From Clostridia bacterium (GTDB lineage: Bacteria; Bacillota; Clostridia; Oscillospirales; CAG-272): a DNA stretch of 7,593 nucleotides. This document shows, piece by piece, positions 1-6,556 of this stretch; the first letter of the stretch is position 1, and the number at the start of each line of letters is the position of its first letter. Under the pieces are notes generated by a model, which did no database searches, had not been told where the DNA came from, and saw nothing but the letters and a program-made list of their open reading frames with translations. Both the position numbers and the translations under genes were made by a program. Location: contig JAFTHJ010000090.1 in NCBI GenBank assembly GCA_017457465.1, forward strand, positions 1 to 7,593, written 5' to 3'.

Positions 1-2978
1 TCCTATTTTCTTGCGCGTTTTTCCTGTTTTTCCTTTTGGCTATGCTGGTGGGATTCTTTAAGGGGAAAAAGTACGTATGGCAGTTTTCTGTATCGAGGAT
101 ACTTATAGTTTTAGCCTCGGCGGTGGTTGCGGTATTTCTGACCGCGCTCGTGTCGTGGCTGCTTGGCGGAGCGCTTACGGGTGTCGTCTCAAAGCTCTTC
201 AAGGGTGAGGCGGCAGGACTTCTCACGGCGCTTCCTACCATTCCTGACGCGCTACAGGCGATAATCGCGTCGCTCCTCTCTCCGTTTATATTCCTTTTGT
301 TCTTCCTTGTTATCAAGTCTGTGGCGGGAATATTCAACGGACATCTCTGTGAGCTTGTTATAAAGCTTGTCGACAAGATAAAGCTGCGCATAGAGAAGAA
401 AAAGCAGCTCTCGAAAAAGCTCGAGGAGAGTGCGCCGACAGAGGATGCTGCTACGGTCATTGAGGGAGAAGCGGATGCGCCCGTCGTGCTTGACGGTGAA
501 TCCGAACCCGAGGAGAAAACCGCGGAGACAGAGGAGATTTCTGCAGAGGAAGCTCCAGCACAGGCTCCTGTGGCGATTCCCAAGAGAAAGATACGGAAGC
601 AGGATTATCTTTCCTATAGGCTTGATAAGATAGGCGCGGTATGCGGCGCGGTATGTAGCTTTTTGGTGCTTATTGTTGCGCTTATGCCCTTTGTGGGTAC
701 ACTTGACACGGCAAACAGCTTCGTGCAGATGTTTGCCGCCACCGATAAAAAAGAGGAAAAGTCGGCTATTACAACTATTGCCGAGGTGTCCGATGCTCTC
801 GCTGAAAACGTGGGCTGCAAGACCATAGAGGTGCTTGGCGGAAAGCTTGTTTACGGAGGAATCACAACCTATCCCGTGAACGGAAAATTCGCGCCTATGA
901 GCCGTGAGACAGCTTTTATCTCGGATATGGGTGAGGCTATCGCGATGATACGCGACAAGGAGGGCGACAAGGAAGCAGCCGCGGAGGCTCTTACCGAAAC
1001 CCAGCTTACCTTTGATAAGGCTACTATGACTCCTATGCTCCTTTCCGACCTGCTTTCCGCGGCGTCCGACAAGTGGGCGTACGGAGAGAAGTTCTGCGGT
1101 ATCGCGTGTCCCTCGCTCGGAGAGAATTTTGACCCCGTGATGAAGGGCTTTGTAGAGATAATGAAGACATCGTCCTACGACACTATAAACGGCGATTATG
1201 AAACAATAACCAACACAGTTGCTATCGTTGTTAAGCACGACGCTATGGGCGGAATAAAGAGCTCGGACGGAGTCCTCTCTATCTTCAGAAACGAGGAGCT
1301 TGTTTCGGGCTCGGTATTTGAGCTTCTGGAAAACAGCAGAACCGCTCCTATGGTCGAGCATATAACGAACGTTGGCGTTTCGGTTATGACAAATAAGGTT
1401 GGAGTACCTAAAAACAACACAGAGCTTTACGATGATTTTATCTCGGATATGAGCGCCGCATATCTTGATGCGACCTCATACGGCGAGAGTACATACGATG
1501 AACTGACGGCACTTTCCGACTCTGTGGAAACCATTTACGACGAACACGGAATAGACCTCACAAAGGGTGTATCCTCTTGTATCGCGGCGTCTATGATAAC
1601 AGAGCTTGAGACGGGAAGCGATGCGGAGATGAGAGAATTCTTTGCCGATGACGAGTCGGGTGTACAGTATTTGTCGGCAGCTTCGTCCGAGACAGACGAG
1701 GCGATAGCGATAATAGATAAAATAGCCTCCAAGGTCAAGAAGACTATGACCAAGGAAGAGCTTACGGAGCTTGTGAAGACAGAGCTTCTCGCGACCGAGG
1801 GAATCGGTGACGCTATGAGTGAGGAGGAGCTTGTCAGCACATCCGAGCGAATTGCTTCGGGTATGTATAAGGATGTTGCCGCGGGAAATCTTAAATATAA
1901 GGATGCTGTATTCGCAAATGTCGAAGAATTTGCCGAGCTGACTCGCGTCATTCCCCGCGAGGCGCTTGTTATAGAGTCGGGTGTGGTTACCGATAACAGA
2001 GAAGAAGCCGATAATCTTGCGAAAATGTTCGCTTCGGCTATGGATGTGGTTGACAGCACCTCCGAGGGCGACTATAAGATAGATGAGGTTATTACCGCAT
2101 TCGGTCCTGTACTTGATGTAAGCGCGAAGACCGAGACTATAGGTGAGAAGCAGACGGCTGTTCTGCTGACCGCGCTTCTGCAGTCCGAGAAGGTTCGCGA
2201 CGGCGTGGGTATGACGCTTATTCAGGCAACTAATGTTTCAACCTCGATGAACAAGGGCTATGCCGCAGGAGACACATATGCGATTCTTATGAAATCCTTG
2301 GGCAAGACAGTCGAGGTTATGCAGATATCCTCTGACGACGGAGATGCTACCGAGGCTATCACAGAGCTTATCGCGGATATAACCCCCAGTTCTGCCGAGA
2401 CGCTTCAGGAGATATCCACTCCCGAGATGGTAAAGAAGCAGGGCATTAACGAAAAGAGCGCCGAGCCTGTATCGGAAATGCTCTCGGACATGTTTGGAAA
2501 TATGTCGACGGCAAAGGAAGAGGGAATGCCCGAGGAGAGATATGAGGATGAGGCGAAAGCGGTTAACGATATGCTCACTATCGCGATGAGCGCGAATAAG
2601 TCGGACGAGAAGAATCTGTTCGGCACAGAGAACAGTAAAACGGGTATAACCGCTACTGACTTCGTTAACAGAGCGGCTGACTCAATTATCATTTCCGAAA
2701 CCTTCGTGAACAGTGTATACGGTAAGGAGGGCGGAGAGGAGCCCAAGCTTGACCCGCTTCTCTCGAACAGACAGCTTACCTCCGCGGAGAAGACAGAGCT
2801 TATCACCGCGCTTGACGCAAAGTGGAAGACACAGCTCGAAAGCTCTGCCGACAAGACGGCTAACGCTGAATATCAGAAGGTACTGGTATCTATAGCGTCT
2901 ATTGTCAATGTTCAGGTTGAGATAACAGAGAGTGGTGTTTCCGAGGTAGTCAACACACCTCCCGCAGTTACCGAGTAA
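1..2978 (+). CDS. Large CvpA-like membrane protein with long extracytoplasmic domain, 5' end missing
   Basis: The frame is open to the left edge (first whole codon at 3). Possible starts TTG 36 and ATG 42 have only T/C-rich sequence before them and lie inside a hydrophobic run (codons 3-59), so the true start is upstream; 991 residues are visible. Numbering from codon 36 as residue 1, helix 1 ends in GFFKGKK, helix 2 is about 21-43, helix 3 about 74-97, a Lys-rich stretch about 107-128, an acidic Glu/Ala/Pro linker about 130-180, then a basic segment (KRKIRK) and helix 4 about 198-220. The GFxKG turn and the Gly/Ala-rich last helix resemble CvpA-family proteins, an inference by eye. Positive charges place the linker inside and residues 221-980 outside. 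That 760-residue part is helical-looking, rich in Ala, Glu, Ser and Thr, has no motif I recognise, and shows degenerate repeat-like segments. Function unknown; an envelope or surface role is plausible. The C-terminus has no sortase signal or anchor helix. Confidence 0.72.
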   Translation, partial: LFSCAFFLFFLLAMLVGFFKGKKYVWQFSVSRILIVLASAVVAVFLTALVSWLLGGALTGVVSKLFKGEAAGLLTALPTIPDALQAIIASLLSPFIFLLFFLVIKSVAGIFNGHLCELVIKLVDKIKLRIEKKKQLSKKLEESAPTEDAATVIEGEADAPVVLDGESEPEEKTAETEEISAEEAPAQAPVAIPKRKIRKQDYLSYRLDKIGAVCGAVCSFLVLIVALMPFVGTLDTANSFVQMFAATDKKEEKSAITTIAEVSDALAENVGCKTIEVLGGKLVYGGITTYPVNGKFAPMSRETAFISDMGEAIAMIRDKEGDKEAAAEALTETQLTFDKATMTPMLLSDLLSAASDKWAYGEKFCGIACPSLGENFDPVMKGFVEIMKTSSYDTINGDYETITNTVAIVVKHDAMGGIKSSDGVLSIFRNEELVSGSVFELLENSRTAPMVEHITNVGVSVMTNKVGVPKNNTELYDDFISDMSAAYLDATSYGESTYDELTALSDSVETIYDEHGIDLTKGVSSCIAASMITELETGSDAEMREFFADDESGVQYLSAASSETDEAIAIIDKIASKVKKTMTKEELTELVKTELLATEGIGDAMSEEELVSTSERIASGMYKDVAAGNLKYKDAVFANVEEFAELTRVIPREALVIESGVVTDNREEADNLAKMFASAMDVVDSTSEGDYKIDEVITAFGPVLDVSAKTETIGEKQTAVLLTALLQSEKVRDGVGMTLIQATNVSTSMNKGYAAGDTYAILMKSLGKTVEVMQISSDDGDATEAITELIADITPSSAETLQEISTPEMVKKQGINEKSAEPVSEMLSDMFGNMSTAKEEGMPEERYEDEAKAVNDMLTIAMSANKSDEKNLFGTENSKTGITATDFVNRAADSIIISETFVNSVYGKEGGEEPKLDPLLSNRQLTSAEKTELITALDAKWKTQLESSADKTANAEYQKVLVSIASIVNVQVEITESGVSEVVNTPPAVTE

Positions 2979-2992
2979 AATGAATAAAAATC

Positions 2993-3018
2993 AGGGCTGA
3001 CTCGTTTGAGTCAGCCCT
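2993..3018 (-). terminator. Intrinsic terminator between convergent genes, possibly bidirectional
   Basis: A perfect 11-bp stem, AGGGCTGACTC (2993-3003) and GAGTCAGCCCT (3008-3018), closes on a GTTT loop. Read on the minus strand it is followed by GATTTTTATTC and further Ts, a good U-tract, so it fits termination of the operon whose last stop codon is at 3032. On the plus strand the hairpin lies 14 bases after the stop at 2978 but is followed only by ACGTGTTTTG, a weak T-tract, so termination of the large plus-strand gene here is likely but less efficient. Confidence 0.85.
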
Positions 3019-3031
3019 ACGTGTTTTGTGA

Positions 3032-3724
3032 TTATTCGGCATCCTTTTCAACGGTATCGGCAAATCTGAAGCCCGCCGTTGCGGATACAGGGAGTGAGAA
3101 TACCAGCGCGTGGGCCTCGGTGTTAACACCCGCCTCGTGCATTATCGCGCGCATAATATCTTTTTTCTTGTTTACGTCGGATACTATAAATACTATTTCC
3201 TTTTCGGAAGCCAATGAGATACCGAAGAATTTCTCGGCAGCCTTTGCTCCCGTTCCTCTCGCCTTTATAGCGGTACCGCCGCCCGCTCCCGCGGAACGCG
3301 CCGCGTCCATTACCATATCGGTAAAGCCTCTTTCGTATATAGCGATTATAAGCTCGTAATCAGAACACATACCTTCAATCTCCTTTGTGTTGTCTATCTG
3401 TTCGCCTGTGAAATATCCAAGCGTCTGCGCACCGCCCACACTCGCGAGCGGAACCGCCACGGCAACGCCTCTGTCGGGCAGGTCTATCTTCATCTCTGTG
3501 GTGAGCGACCTTGTAAGCTTTTTGAGCGAGTTTCCGTCGGTTATCGTGACGAGCATCGTTTTGTCGGTTCGCTCTATTCCAAGCAGGTCAAGTGTGCGCT
3601 TATGCACCGTGCCGTTGCAGTTGATAGCGTAAAGAATGTTTACGTTATGCTCACCGTAAAAACTTTCATATTCCTTTGTGTCCGAACGGCGGATTATAGT
3701 TATCAGAAAATATACATCTTTCAT
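3032..3724 (-). CDS. Tandem PII-like regulatory protein (P-II family), 230 aa
   Basis: Probable cytoplasmic signalling protein of the PII (GlnB/GlnK) superfamily. The ATG at 3724 is chosen because AGGAGG lies 6 bases before it; an upstream in-frame start at 3757 would run through that site. A usual PII subunit is about 110 residues, and this protein has two ferredoxin-like halves: about residues 3-95 (VYFLITIIRR, then MLVTITDGNSL and GVAVAVPL) and about 122-220 (YELIIAIYERG, then VMDAARSAGAGGGTAIKARG, KEIVFIVSDVNKKKDIMRAI and HALVFSLPV). The second half shows the PII core order best, including the Gly-rich stretch leading into the T-loop. The T-loop equivalent (about 157-175) is short and has no tyrosine, so classical uridylylation is not expected. 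The GDGK-type B-loop nucleotide motif is also absent, so the ligand is uncertain. The gene follows a DUF1538 membrane protein by 13 bases and probably binds or gates it, as GlnK does AmtB (inference). It is last in the operon, before a strong hairpin. Confidence 0.8.
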   Translation of the reverse strand: MKDVYFLITIIRRSDTKEYESFYGEHNVNILYAINCNGTVHKRTLDLLGIERTDKTMLVTITDGNSLKKLTRSLTTEMKIDLPDRGVAVAVPLASVGGAQTLGYFTGEQIDNTKEIEGMCSDYELIIAIYERGFTDMVMDAARSAGAGGGTAIKARGTGAKAAEKFFGISLASEKEIVFIVSDVNKKKDIMRAIMHEAGVNTEAHALVFSLPVSATAGFRFADTVEKDAE

Positions 3725-3729
3725 TGCGC

Positions 3730-3738
3730 ACCTCCTTT
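3730..3738 (-). promoter_or_regulatory. Ribosome binding site of the PII-like gene
   Basis: Read on the minus strand this is AAAGGAGGT, followed by GCGCA and the ATG at 3724. It overlaps the last base of the upstream gene's TAA stop (3738-3740), so ribosomes ending the membrane protein are well placed to restart here, which favours coupled expression of transporter and regulator. It also decides the start against the longer reading from 3757. Confidence 0.85.
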
Positions 3739-5333
3739 TACAGGTCAATAATGTCATCCTCTTCGGGAGAGACCAGCTCTTCCGTGGAGGTTATCTCGAT
3801 AATCGTTGCTTCCTCACTGTCAAGGACAGTATCAGTGTCGACAACAACCGAAGCAGAAGCCTTGCTTTGCTTGAGTCTGTAGATAAGACCGAGTATCTGT
3901 ATGGTTATCAGGGGAGTCATAGCAACCATTGCCACAACGCCAAAGGCGTTTGTGACTATATCCTCCACGCTTCCGCCCATAGCGCTGCAGGCGCCCACGG
4001 CAAAGGGAAGAAGGAATGTTGCCGTCATAGGTCCCGAGGCAACTCCGCCCGAGTCAAACGCGATAGACGTGAATATGTCGGGAACGAAGAAGGTTAGTAT
4101 CAGAGCGATAGCGTATCCGGGAATAAGGAACCACATAATCGAGATTCCCGTGAGAACGCGCGTCATAGCGAGTCCGACCGACACAGCCACTCCGATAGAG
4201 AGGGAGGTGCCGAGAAGCTTTCCGGGGATAGTTCCCGAGGTGGTTTCCTCAACCTGTTTTGTGAGTACGTGAACGGCAGGCTCTGCCGAGACTATGAAAT
4301 ATCCTATTACCATTCCGAGCGGGATTATTATGTATCTGAACGGCGATGCTGCTATTGCCTGACCTATGTGGTTACCTACCGACATAAAGCCGACATTAAC
4401 TCCCGTAAGGAAGAGAACCAGTCCTACGTAGGTATAAAGCAGACCGATAAGTATTTTTATCAGAGTATGCTTGTTTATTCCTCCGAATATTAGCTGAAAA
4501 ACGAAGAAGAAAACCGCGAGAGGGGCAATAGCCACAGCCACCTCCTTGAGATAATGCGGAATGCTCGAAAGAAACATTGACATAATGTCTCTTGATGTCT
4601 CGATGACGGGCATTGAATAATCCACCTTCGCCTCGGCATTAACGCCGAATACGAGTGAGAGTATCATTACCGCGATTATAGGTCCTATCGAGCAGAGGGC
4701 TACTAGACCGAAGCTGTCGTTATCCGCCGAGTTGTCGGAACGGATTGCGGCAACACCCACGCCGAGAGCCATTATGAAGGGAACCGTCATAGGTCCCGTT
4801 GTAACTCCGCCCGAGTCAAAGGCGAGGGCGAGGAAATTTTCGGGAACAAATGCGGCGAGAATGAATACTACCGCGTAAAAGACGAGCAAAAGATATTTGA
4901 GCTTTATTCCGAGAAGTATTCGTAGCATAGATACCACTAAAAACAGTCCGACACCGATGCCCACCGACAGGATGAGCAGAAAATTCGGTATAGAGGATAT
5001 CTGGTTTGCGAGTACCTGCAAATCAGGCTCCGAAACGGTTATGAGAACCCCTACGAAGAATGACACGAATATGACCAGCGGAAGATTTCTGGACTTGGTT
5101 ATAGCCGAGCCCATATATTCTCCCATGGGTGTCATTGAGCTTTCCGCTCCGAGAGTGAAAAGTCCCATTCCTATGATTATCAGCACCGCGCCTATCAGAA
5201 AAGCCAAGAGCATTGCGGCGGGGATGGGGATAAAGGTTGTAAGGAGAAAGAGCACTATCAGTGTGACGGGAAGCACAGAGGTCAGAGATTCTTTTATTTT
5301 TTCGGATAAAATAGTTTTGTTTAAAAGTTTCAT
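3738..5333 (-). CDS. DUF1538 family integral membrane protein, probable transporter, 531 aa
   Basis: Polytopic inner-membrane protein with about a dozen hydrophobic segments, recognised as a DUF1538 protein by its duplicated signature. Half 1 has LFTLGAESSMTPMG (58-71), SEPDLQVL (101-108) and AFDSGGVTTGPMT (171-183). Half 2 has LFLTGVNVGFMSVG (307-320), SAEPAVHVL (349-357) and AFDSGGVASGPMT (425-437). The halves are offset by about 250 residues, so the protein arose by duplication. The repeated acidic, Gly-rich motifs inside hydrophobic surroundings suggest a paired substrate or ion site, as in other internally duplicated carriers; the substrate is unknown. A hydrophilic, strongly acidic tail (about 497-531, ending PEEDDIIDL) is probably cytosolic. 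Two adjacent ATGs exist (5336 and 5333). The second is preferred because GGAGG sits only 1 base from the first but 4 from the second. It is first in an operon with the PII-like gene 13 bases downstream, so the carrier may be PII-controlled (inference). Confidence 0.86.
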   Translation of the reverse strand: MKLLNKTILSEKIKESLTSVLPVTLIVLFLLTTFIPIPAAMLLAFLIGAVLIIIGMGLFTLGAESSMTPMGEYMGSAITKSRNLPLVIFVSFFVGVLITVSEPDLQVLANQISSIPNFLLILSVGIGVGLFLVVSMLRILLGIKLKYLLLVFYAVVFILAAFVPENFLALAFDSGGVTTGPMTVPFIMALGVGVAAIRSDNSADNDSFGLVALCSIGPIIAVMILSLVFGVNAEAKVDYSMPVIETSRDIMSMFLSSIPHYLKEVAVAIAPLAVFFFVFQLIFGGINKHTLIKILIGLLYTYVGLVLFLTGVNVGFMSVGNHIGQAIAASPFRYIIIPLGMVIGYFIVSAEPAVHVLTKQVEETTSGTIPGKLLGTSLSIGVAVSVGLAMTRVLTGISIMWFLIPGYAIALILTFFVPDIFTSIAFDSGGVASGPMTATFLLPFAVGACSAMGGSVEDIVTNAFGVVAMVAMTPLITIQILGLIYRLKQSKASASVVVDTDTVLDSEEATIIEITSTEELVSPEEDDIIDL

Positions 5334-5336
5334 CAT

Positions 5337-5342
5337 ACCTCC
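5337..5342 (-). promoter_or_regulatory. Ribosome binding site of the DUF1538 gene
   Basis: On the minus strand GGAGGT runs straight into ATGATG. The GGAGG core is 1 base from the first ATG (5336) and 4 from the second (5333), so initiation at the second is more likely. The difference is a single methionine. Confidence 0.7.
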
Positions 5343-5365
5343 GCATTAAAGTTGTAATTACCTTT

Positions 5366-5394
5366 ATTGTACCATATAACCTTGAATATTGCAA
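5366..5394 (-). promoter_or_regulatory. Probable sigma-A promoter of the DUF1538-PII operon
   Basis: On the minus strand: -35 TTGCAA (5389-5394, 4 of 6 to consensus), a 17-base spacer and -10 TACAAT (5366-5371, 5 of 6), preceded by TGG, an extended -10. Predicted start near 5359, giving a leader of about 25 bases that carries the GGAGG site. It is divergent from the stronger promoter at 5438-5466, with 43 bases between the two -35 boxes. Confidence 0.62.
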
Positions 5395-5437
5395 GTGGTG
5401 ATAGGATTAATTTTTTGTGACTAAATTTTCTGTATTG

Positions 5438-5466
5438 TTGACAACACGGGTAGGCTGTGCTATAAT
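5438..5466 (+). promoter_or_regulatory. Perfect consensus sigma-A promoter upstream of the D-amino acid aminotransferase
   Basis: TTGACA (5438-5443), exactly 17 bases, then TATAAT (5461-5466), with TGC directly before the -10 making it an extended -10. Every position of both hexamers matches consensus. Predicted transcription start near 5473, about 126 bases ahead of the ATG at 5599, an unusually long leader. The -35 lies inside a small inverted repeat, TGTTG-A-CAACA (5436-5446). Confidence 0.88.
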
Positions 5467-5472
5467 ATTAAT

Positions 5473-5598
5473 AGGTGCAAAACGGTTGATTTTGCGCTGT
5501 TTTAACATTGCGGTGGCTGACGTTCATAGATGTGCTCCGACAGAGCATAAAATGTAACGTATAATTATCCGAAAGGAAATATTGGGTTTGGATTTGAT
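5473..5598 (+). promoter_or_regulatory. Long untranslated leader of the aminotransferase gene, function unassigned
   Basis: About 126 bases between the predicted start site and the ATG. Two small hairpins can be drawn: GCAAAA (5477-5482) with TTTTGC (5490-5495) over a 7-base loop, extendable by G-C and wobble pairs; and TGCTC (5533-5537) with GAGCA (5543-5547) over a 5-base loop. No riboswitch or T-box class is recognised. An AAAGGA at 5572-5577 lies 21 bases before the ATG, too far to serve it. The nearer GGA (5590-5592), 6 bases ahead, is the only ribosome-binding match of suitable spacing. Confidence 0.4.
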
Positions 5599-6453
5599 AT
5601 GAAAAATCTTGGTTATTATAACGGGAAATACGACCTCATAGAGAATATGACCGTTCCGATGAATGACCGCGCTTGTTATTTCGGAGACGGAATATATGAG
5701 GCTGTCTATACGAGAAATTACATAGTGTACGCGCTTGACGAGCATCTTGACAGATTTTACGACAGCGCTGATGTACTGGGAATAAAAATTCCTCACACGA
5801 GAGAGGAATTGAAGGGAATAATAGAGGAGCTTGTTACGAAGCTCGACTGCGACGAGCAGCTTGTATATTTTCAGGTGTCGCGTGGAACAGAGATGAGAAA
5901 TCACGCACCCGCACCGGGGCTTGTCGGCAACATATGGATAACCATCAAGCCTATGAAGCTTAAGGATATATACTCTCCAATGAAGCTCATAACAGTGGAG
6001 GACACACGGTTTCTTCACTGCAATATGAAGACTCTCAATCTTCTTCCTACCGTCCTCGCCTCCGCCGCGGCGGACAGAGCGGGAGCGGATGAGGCGGTAT
6101 TCCACAGAGGAGAGCGAGTGACAGAGTGCGCTCATTCCAATCTTTTTATTATCAGAGACGACCGAGTTGTGCAGACCGCACCTGCCGATAATATGATACT
6201 CGCGGGAGTGGCAAGAGCGCATATGATAGAGGCGTGTCGTGATTTCGGAATGAAGGTTGAGGAAAAGCCGTTCACGGTGGACGAGATGATGGCGGCAAGT
6301 GAGATTATAGTCACCTCATCGGGAACGCTTTGCCGACCTGCGGCGTATATCGACGGCGTTGCTGTAGGCGGAAGAGCGGGTGAGCAGCTCAAGCTCCTTC
6401 AGGACAGACTTCTCGGGGATTTTATGTCGGCAACCGAACAAAAAAAGAAATGA
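5599..6453 (+). CDS. dat: D-amino acid aminotransferase (class IV, PLP-dependent), 284 aa
   Basis: Cytoplasmic fold-type IV enzyme that probably exchanges amino groups between D-amino acids and 2-oxo acids (D-Ala + 2-oxoglutarate to pyruvate + D-Glu), feeding peptidoglycan precursors. Length is normal for the family (about 280). It starts MKNLGYYNG, typical of clostridial members. The PLP lysine is K144 in NMKTLNLLP, and the glutamate contacting the PLP ring nitrogen is E176 in RVTECAHSN. The substrate carboxylate trap known from the Bacillus enzyme (Tyr31, Arg98, His100) is matched by Y33 in GDGIYEAVY and by R100 and H102 in RGTEMRNH. This favours D-amino acid over branched-chain specificity; 4-amino-4-deoxychorismate lyase is less likely for the same reason. 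A strong promoter lies upstream, but the ribosome site is weak and the ATG overlaps a TGA in another frame. No good terminator follows, yet the next gene has its own promoter. Confidence 0.88.
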   Translation: MKNLGYYNGKYDLIENMTVPMNDRACYFGDGIYEAVYTRNYIVYALDEHLDRFYDSADVLGIKIPHTREELKGIIEELVTKLDCDEQLVYFQVSRGTEMRNHAPAPGLVGNIWITIKPMKLKDIYSPMKLITVEDTRFLHCNMKTLNLLPTVLASAAADRAGADEAVFHRGERVTECAHSNLFIIRDDRVVQTAPADNMILAGVARAHMIEACRDFGMKVEEKPFTVDEMMAASEIIVTSSGTLCRPAAYIDGVAVGGRAGEQLKLLQDRLLGDFMSATEQKKK

Positions 6454-6491
6454 CATAAATCGAGCTTTTTTCTTAAAGTGTGTTTTTTGGG

Positions 6492-6520
6492 TTGACAAAG
6501 ACAACTCGAAGTGATATAAT
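6492..6520 (+). promoter_or_regulatory. Perfect consensus sigma-A promoter of the polysaccharide operon
   Basis: TTGACA (6492-6497), a 17-base spacer and TATAAT (6515-6520), with TGA before the -10 giving the TGN extension. Predicted start near 6527, a leader of about 45 bases to the ATG at 6572. It makes the polysaccharide genes independent of the aminotransferase gene ending at 6453. No obvious operator is seen beyond a short GTTG/CAAC pairing around the -35 (6491-6505). Confidence 0.87.
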
Positions 6521-6556
6521 ATCTTTGTATGCTTGAACACCATAATTTTGTCAAAA

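Noticed and set aside
252..1361. Open frame of 369 codons on the minus strand inside the large membrane protein gene
   Set aside because: Its product is rich in Arg, His, Cys and Ser with no domain sense, and it is antisense to a frame with clear membrane helices and consistent codon use. It is a shadow of the real gene.
1535..2059. Minus-strand frame of 174 codons, Ser/Ala-rich
   Set aside because: Complement of GAG/GAT/GCG-rich codons of the plus-strand gene; no ribosome site and no recognisable protein pattern.
5530..5550. Tiny frame ATG TGC TCC GAC AGA GCA TAA in the leader, and an ATG-TAA at 5552-5557
   Set aside because: No ribosome site before either; most likely chance, and the first overlaps the second leader hairpin.
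5555..5565. TATAAT at 5560-5565 as a second promoter closer to the aminotransferase gene
   Set aside because: No acceptable -35 at 16-18 bases upstream and no TG extension, unlike the perfect promoter at 5438-5466.
5524..6222. Minus-strand frame of 232 codons over the aminotransferase gene
   Set aside because: The opposite strand encodes an enzyme with all active-site residues; this product is Cys/His/Arg-rich without any domain.
6441..6471. Possible terminator after the aminotransferase: AAAAAAG pairing with CTTTTTT followed by more Ts
   Set aside because: The stem would be almost all A-U with a 17-base loop, too weak to call. Read-through into the polysaccharide genes cannot be excluded.
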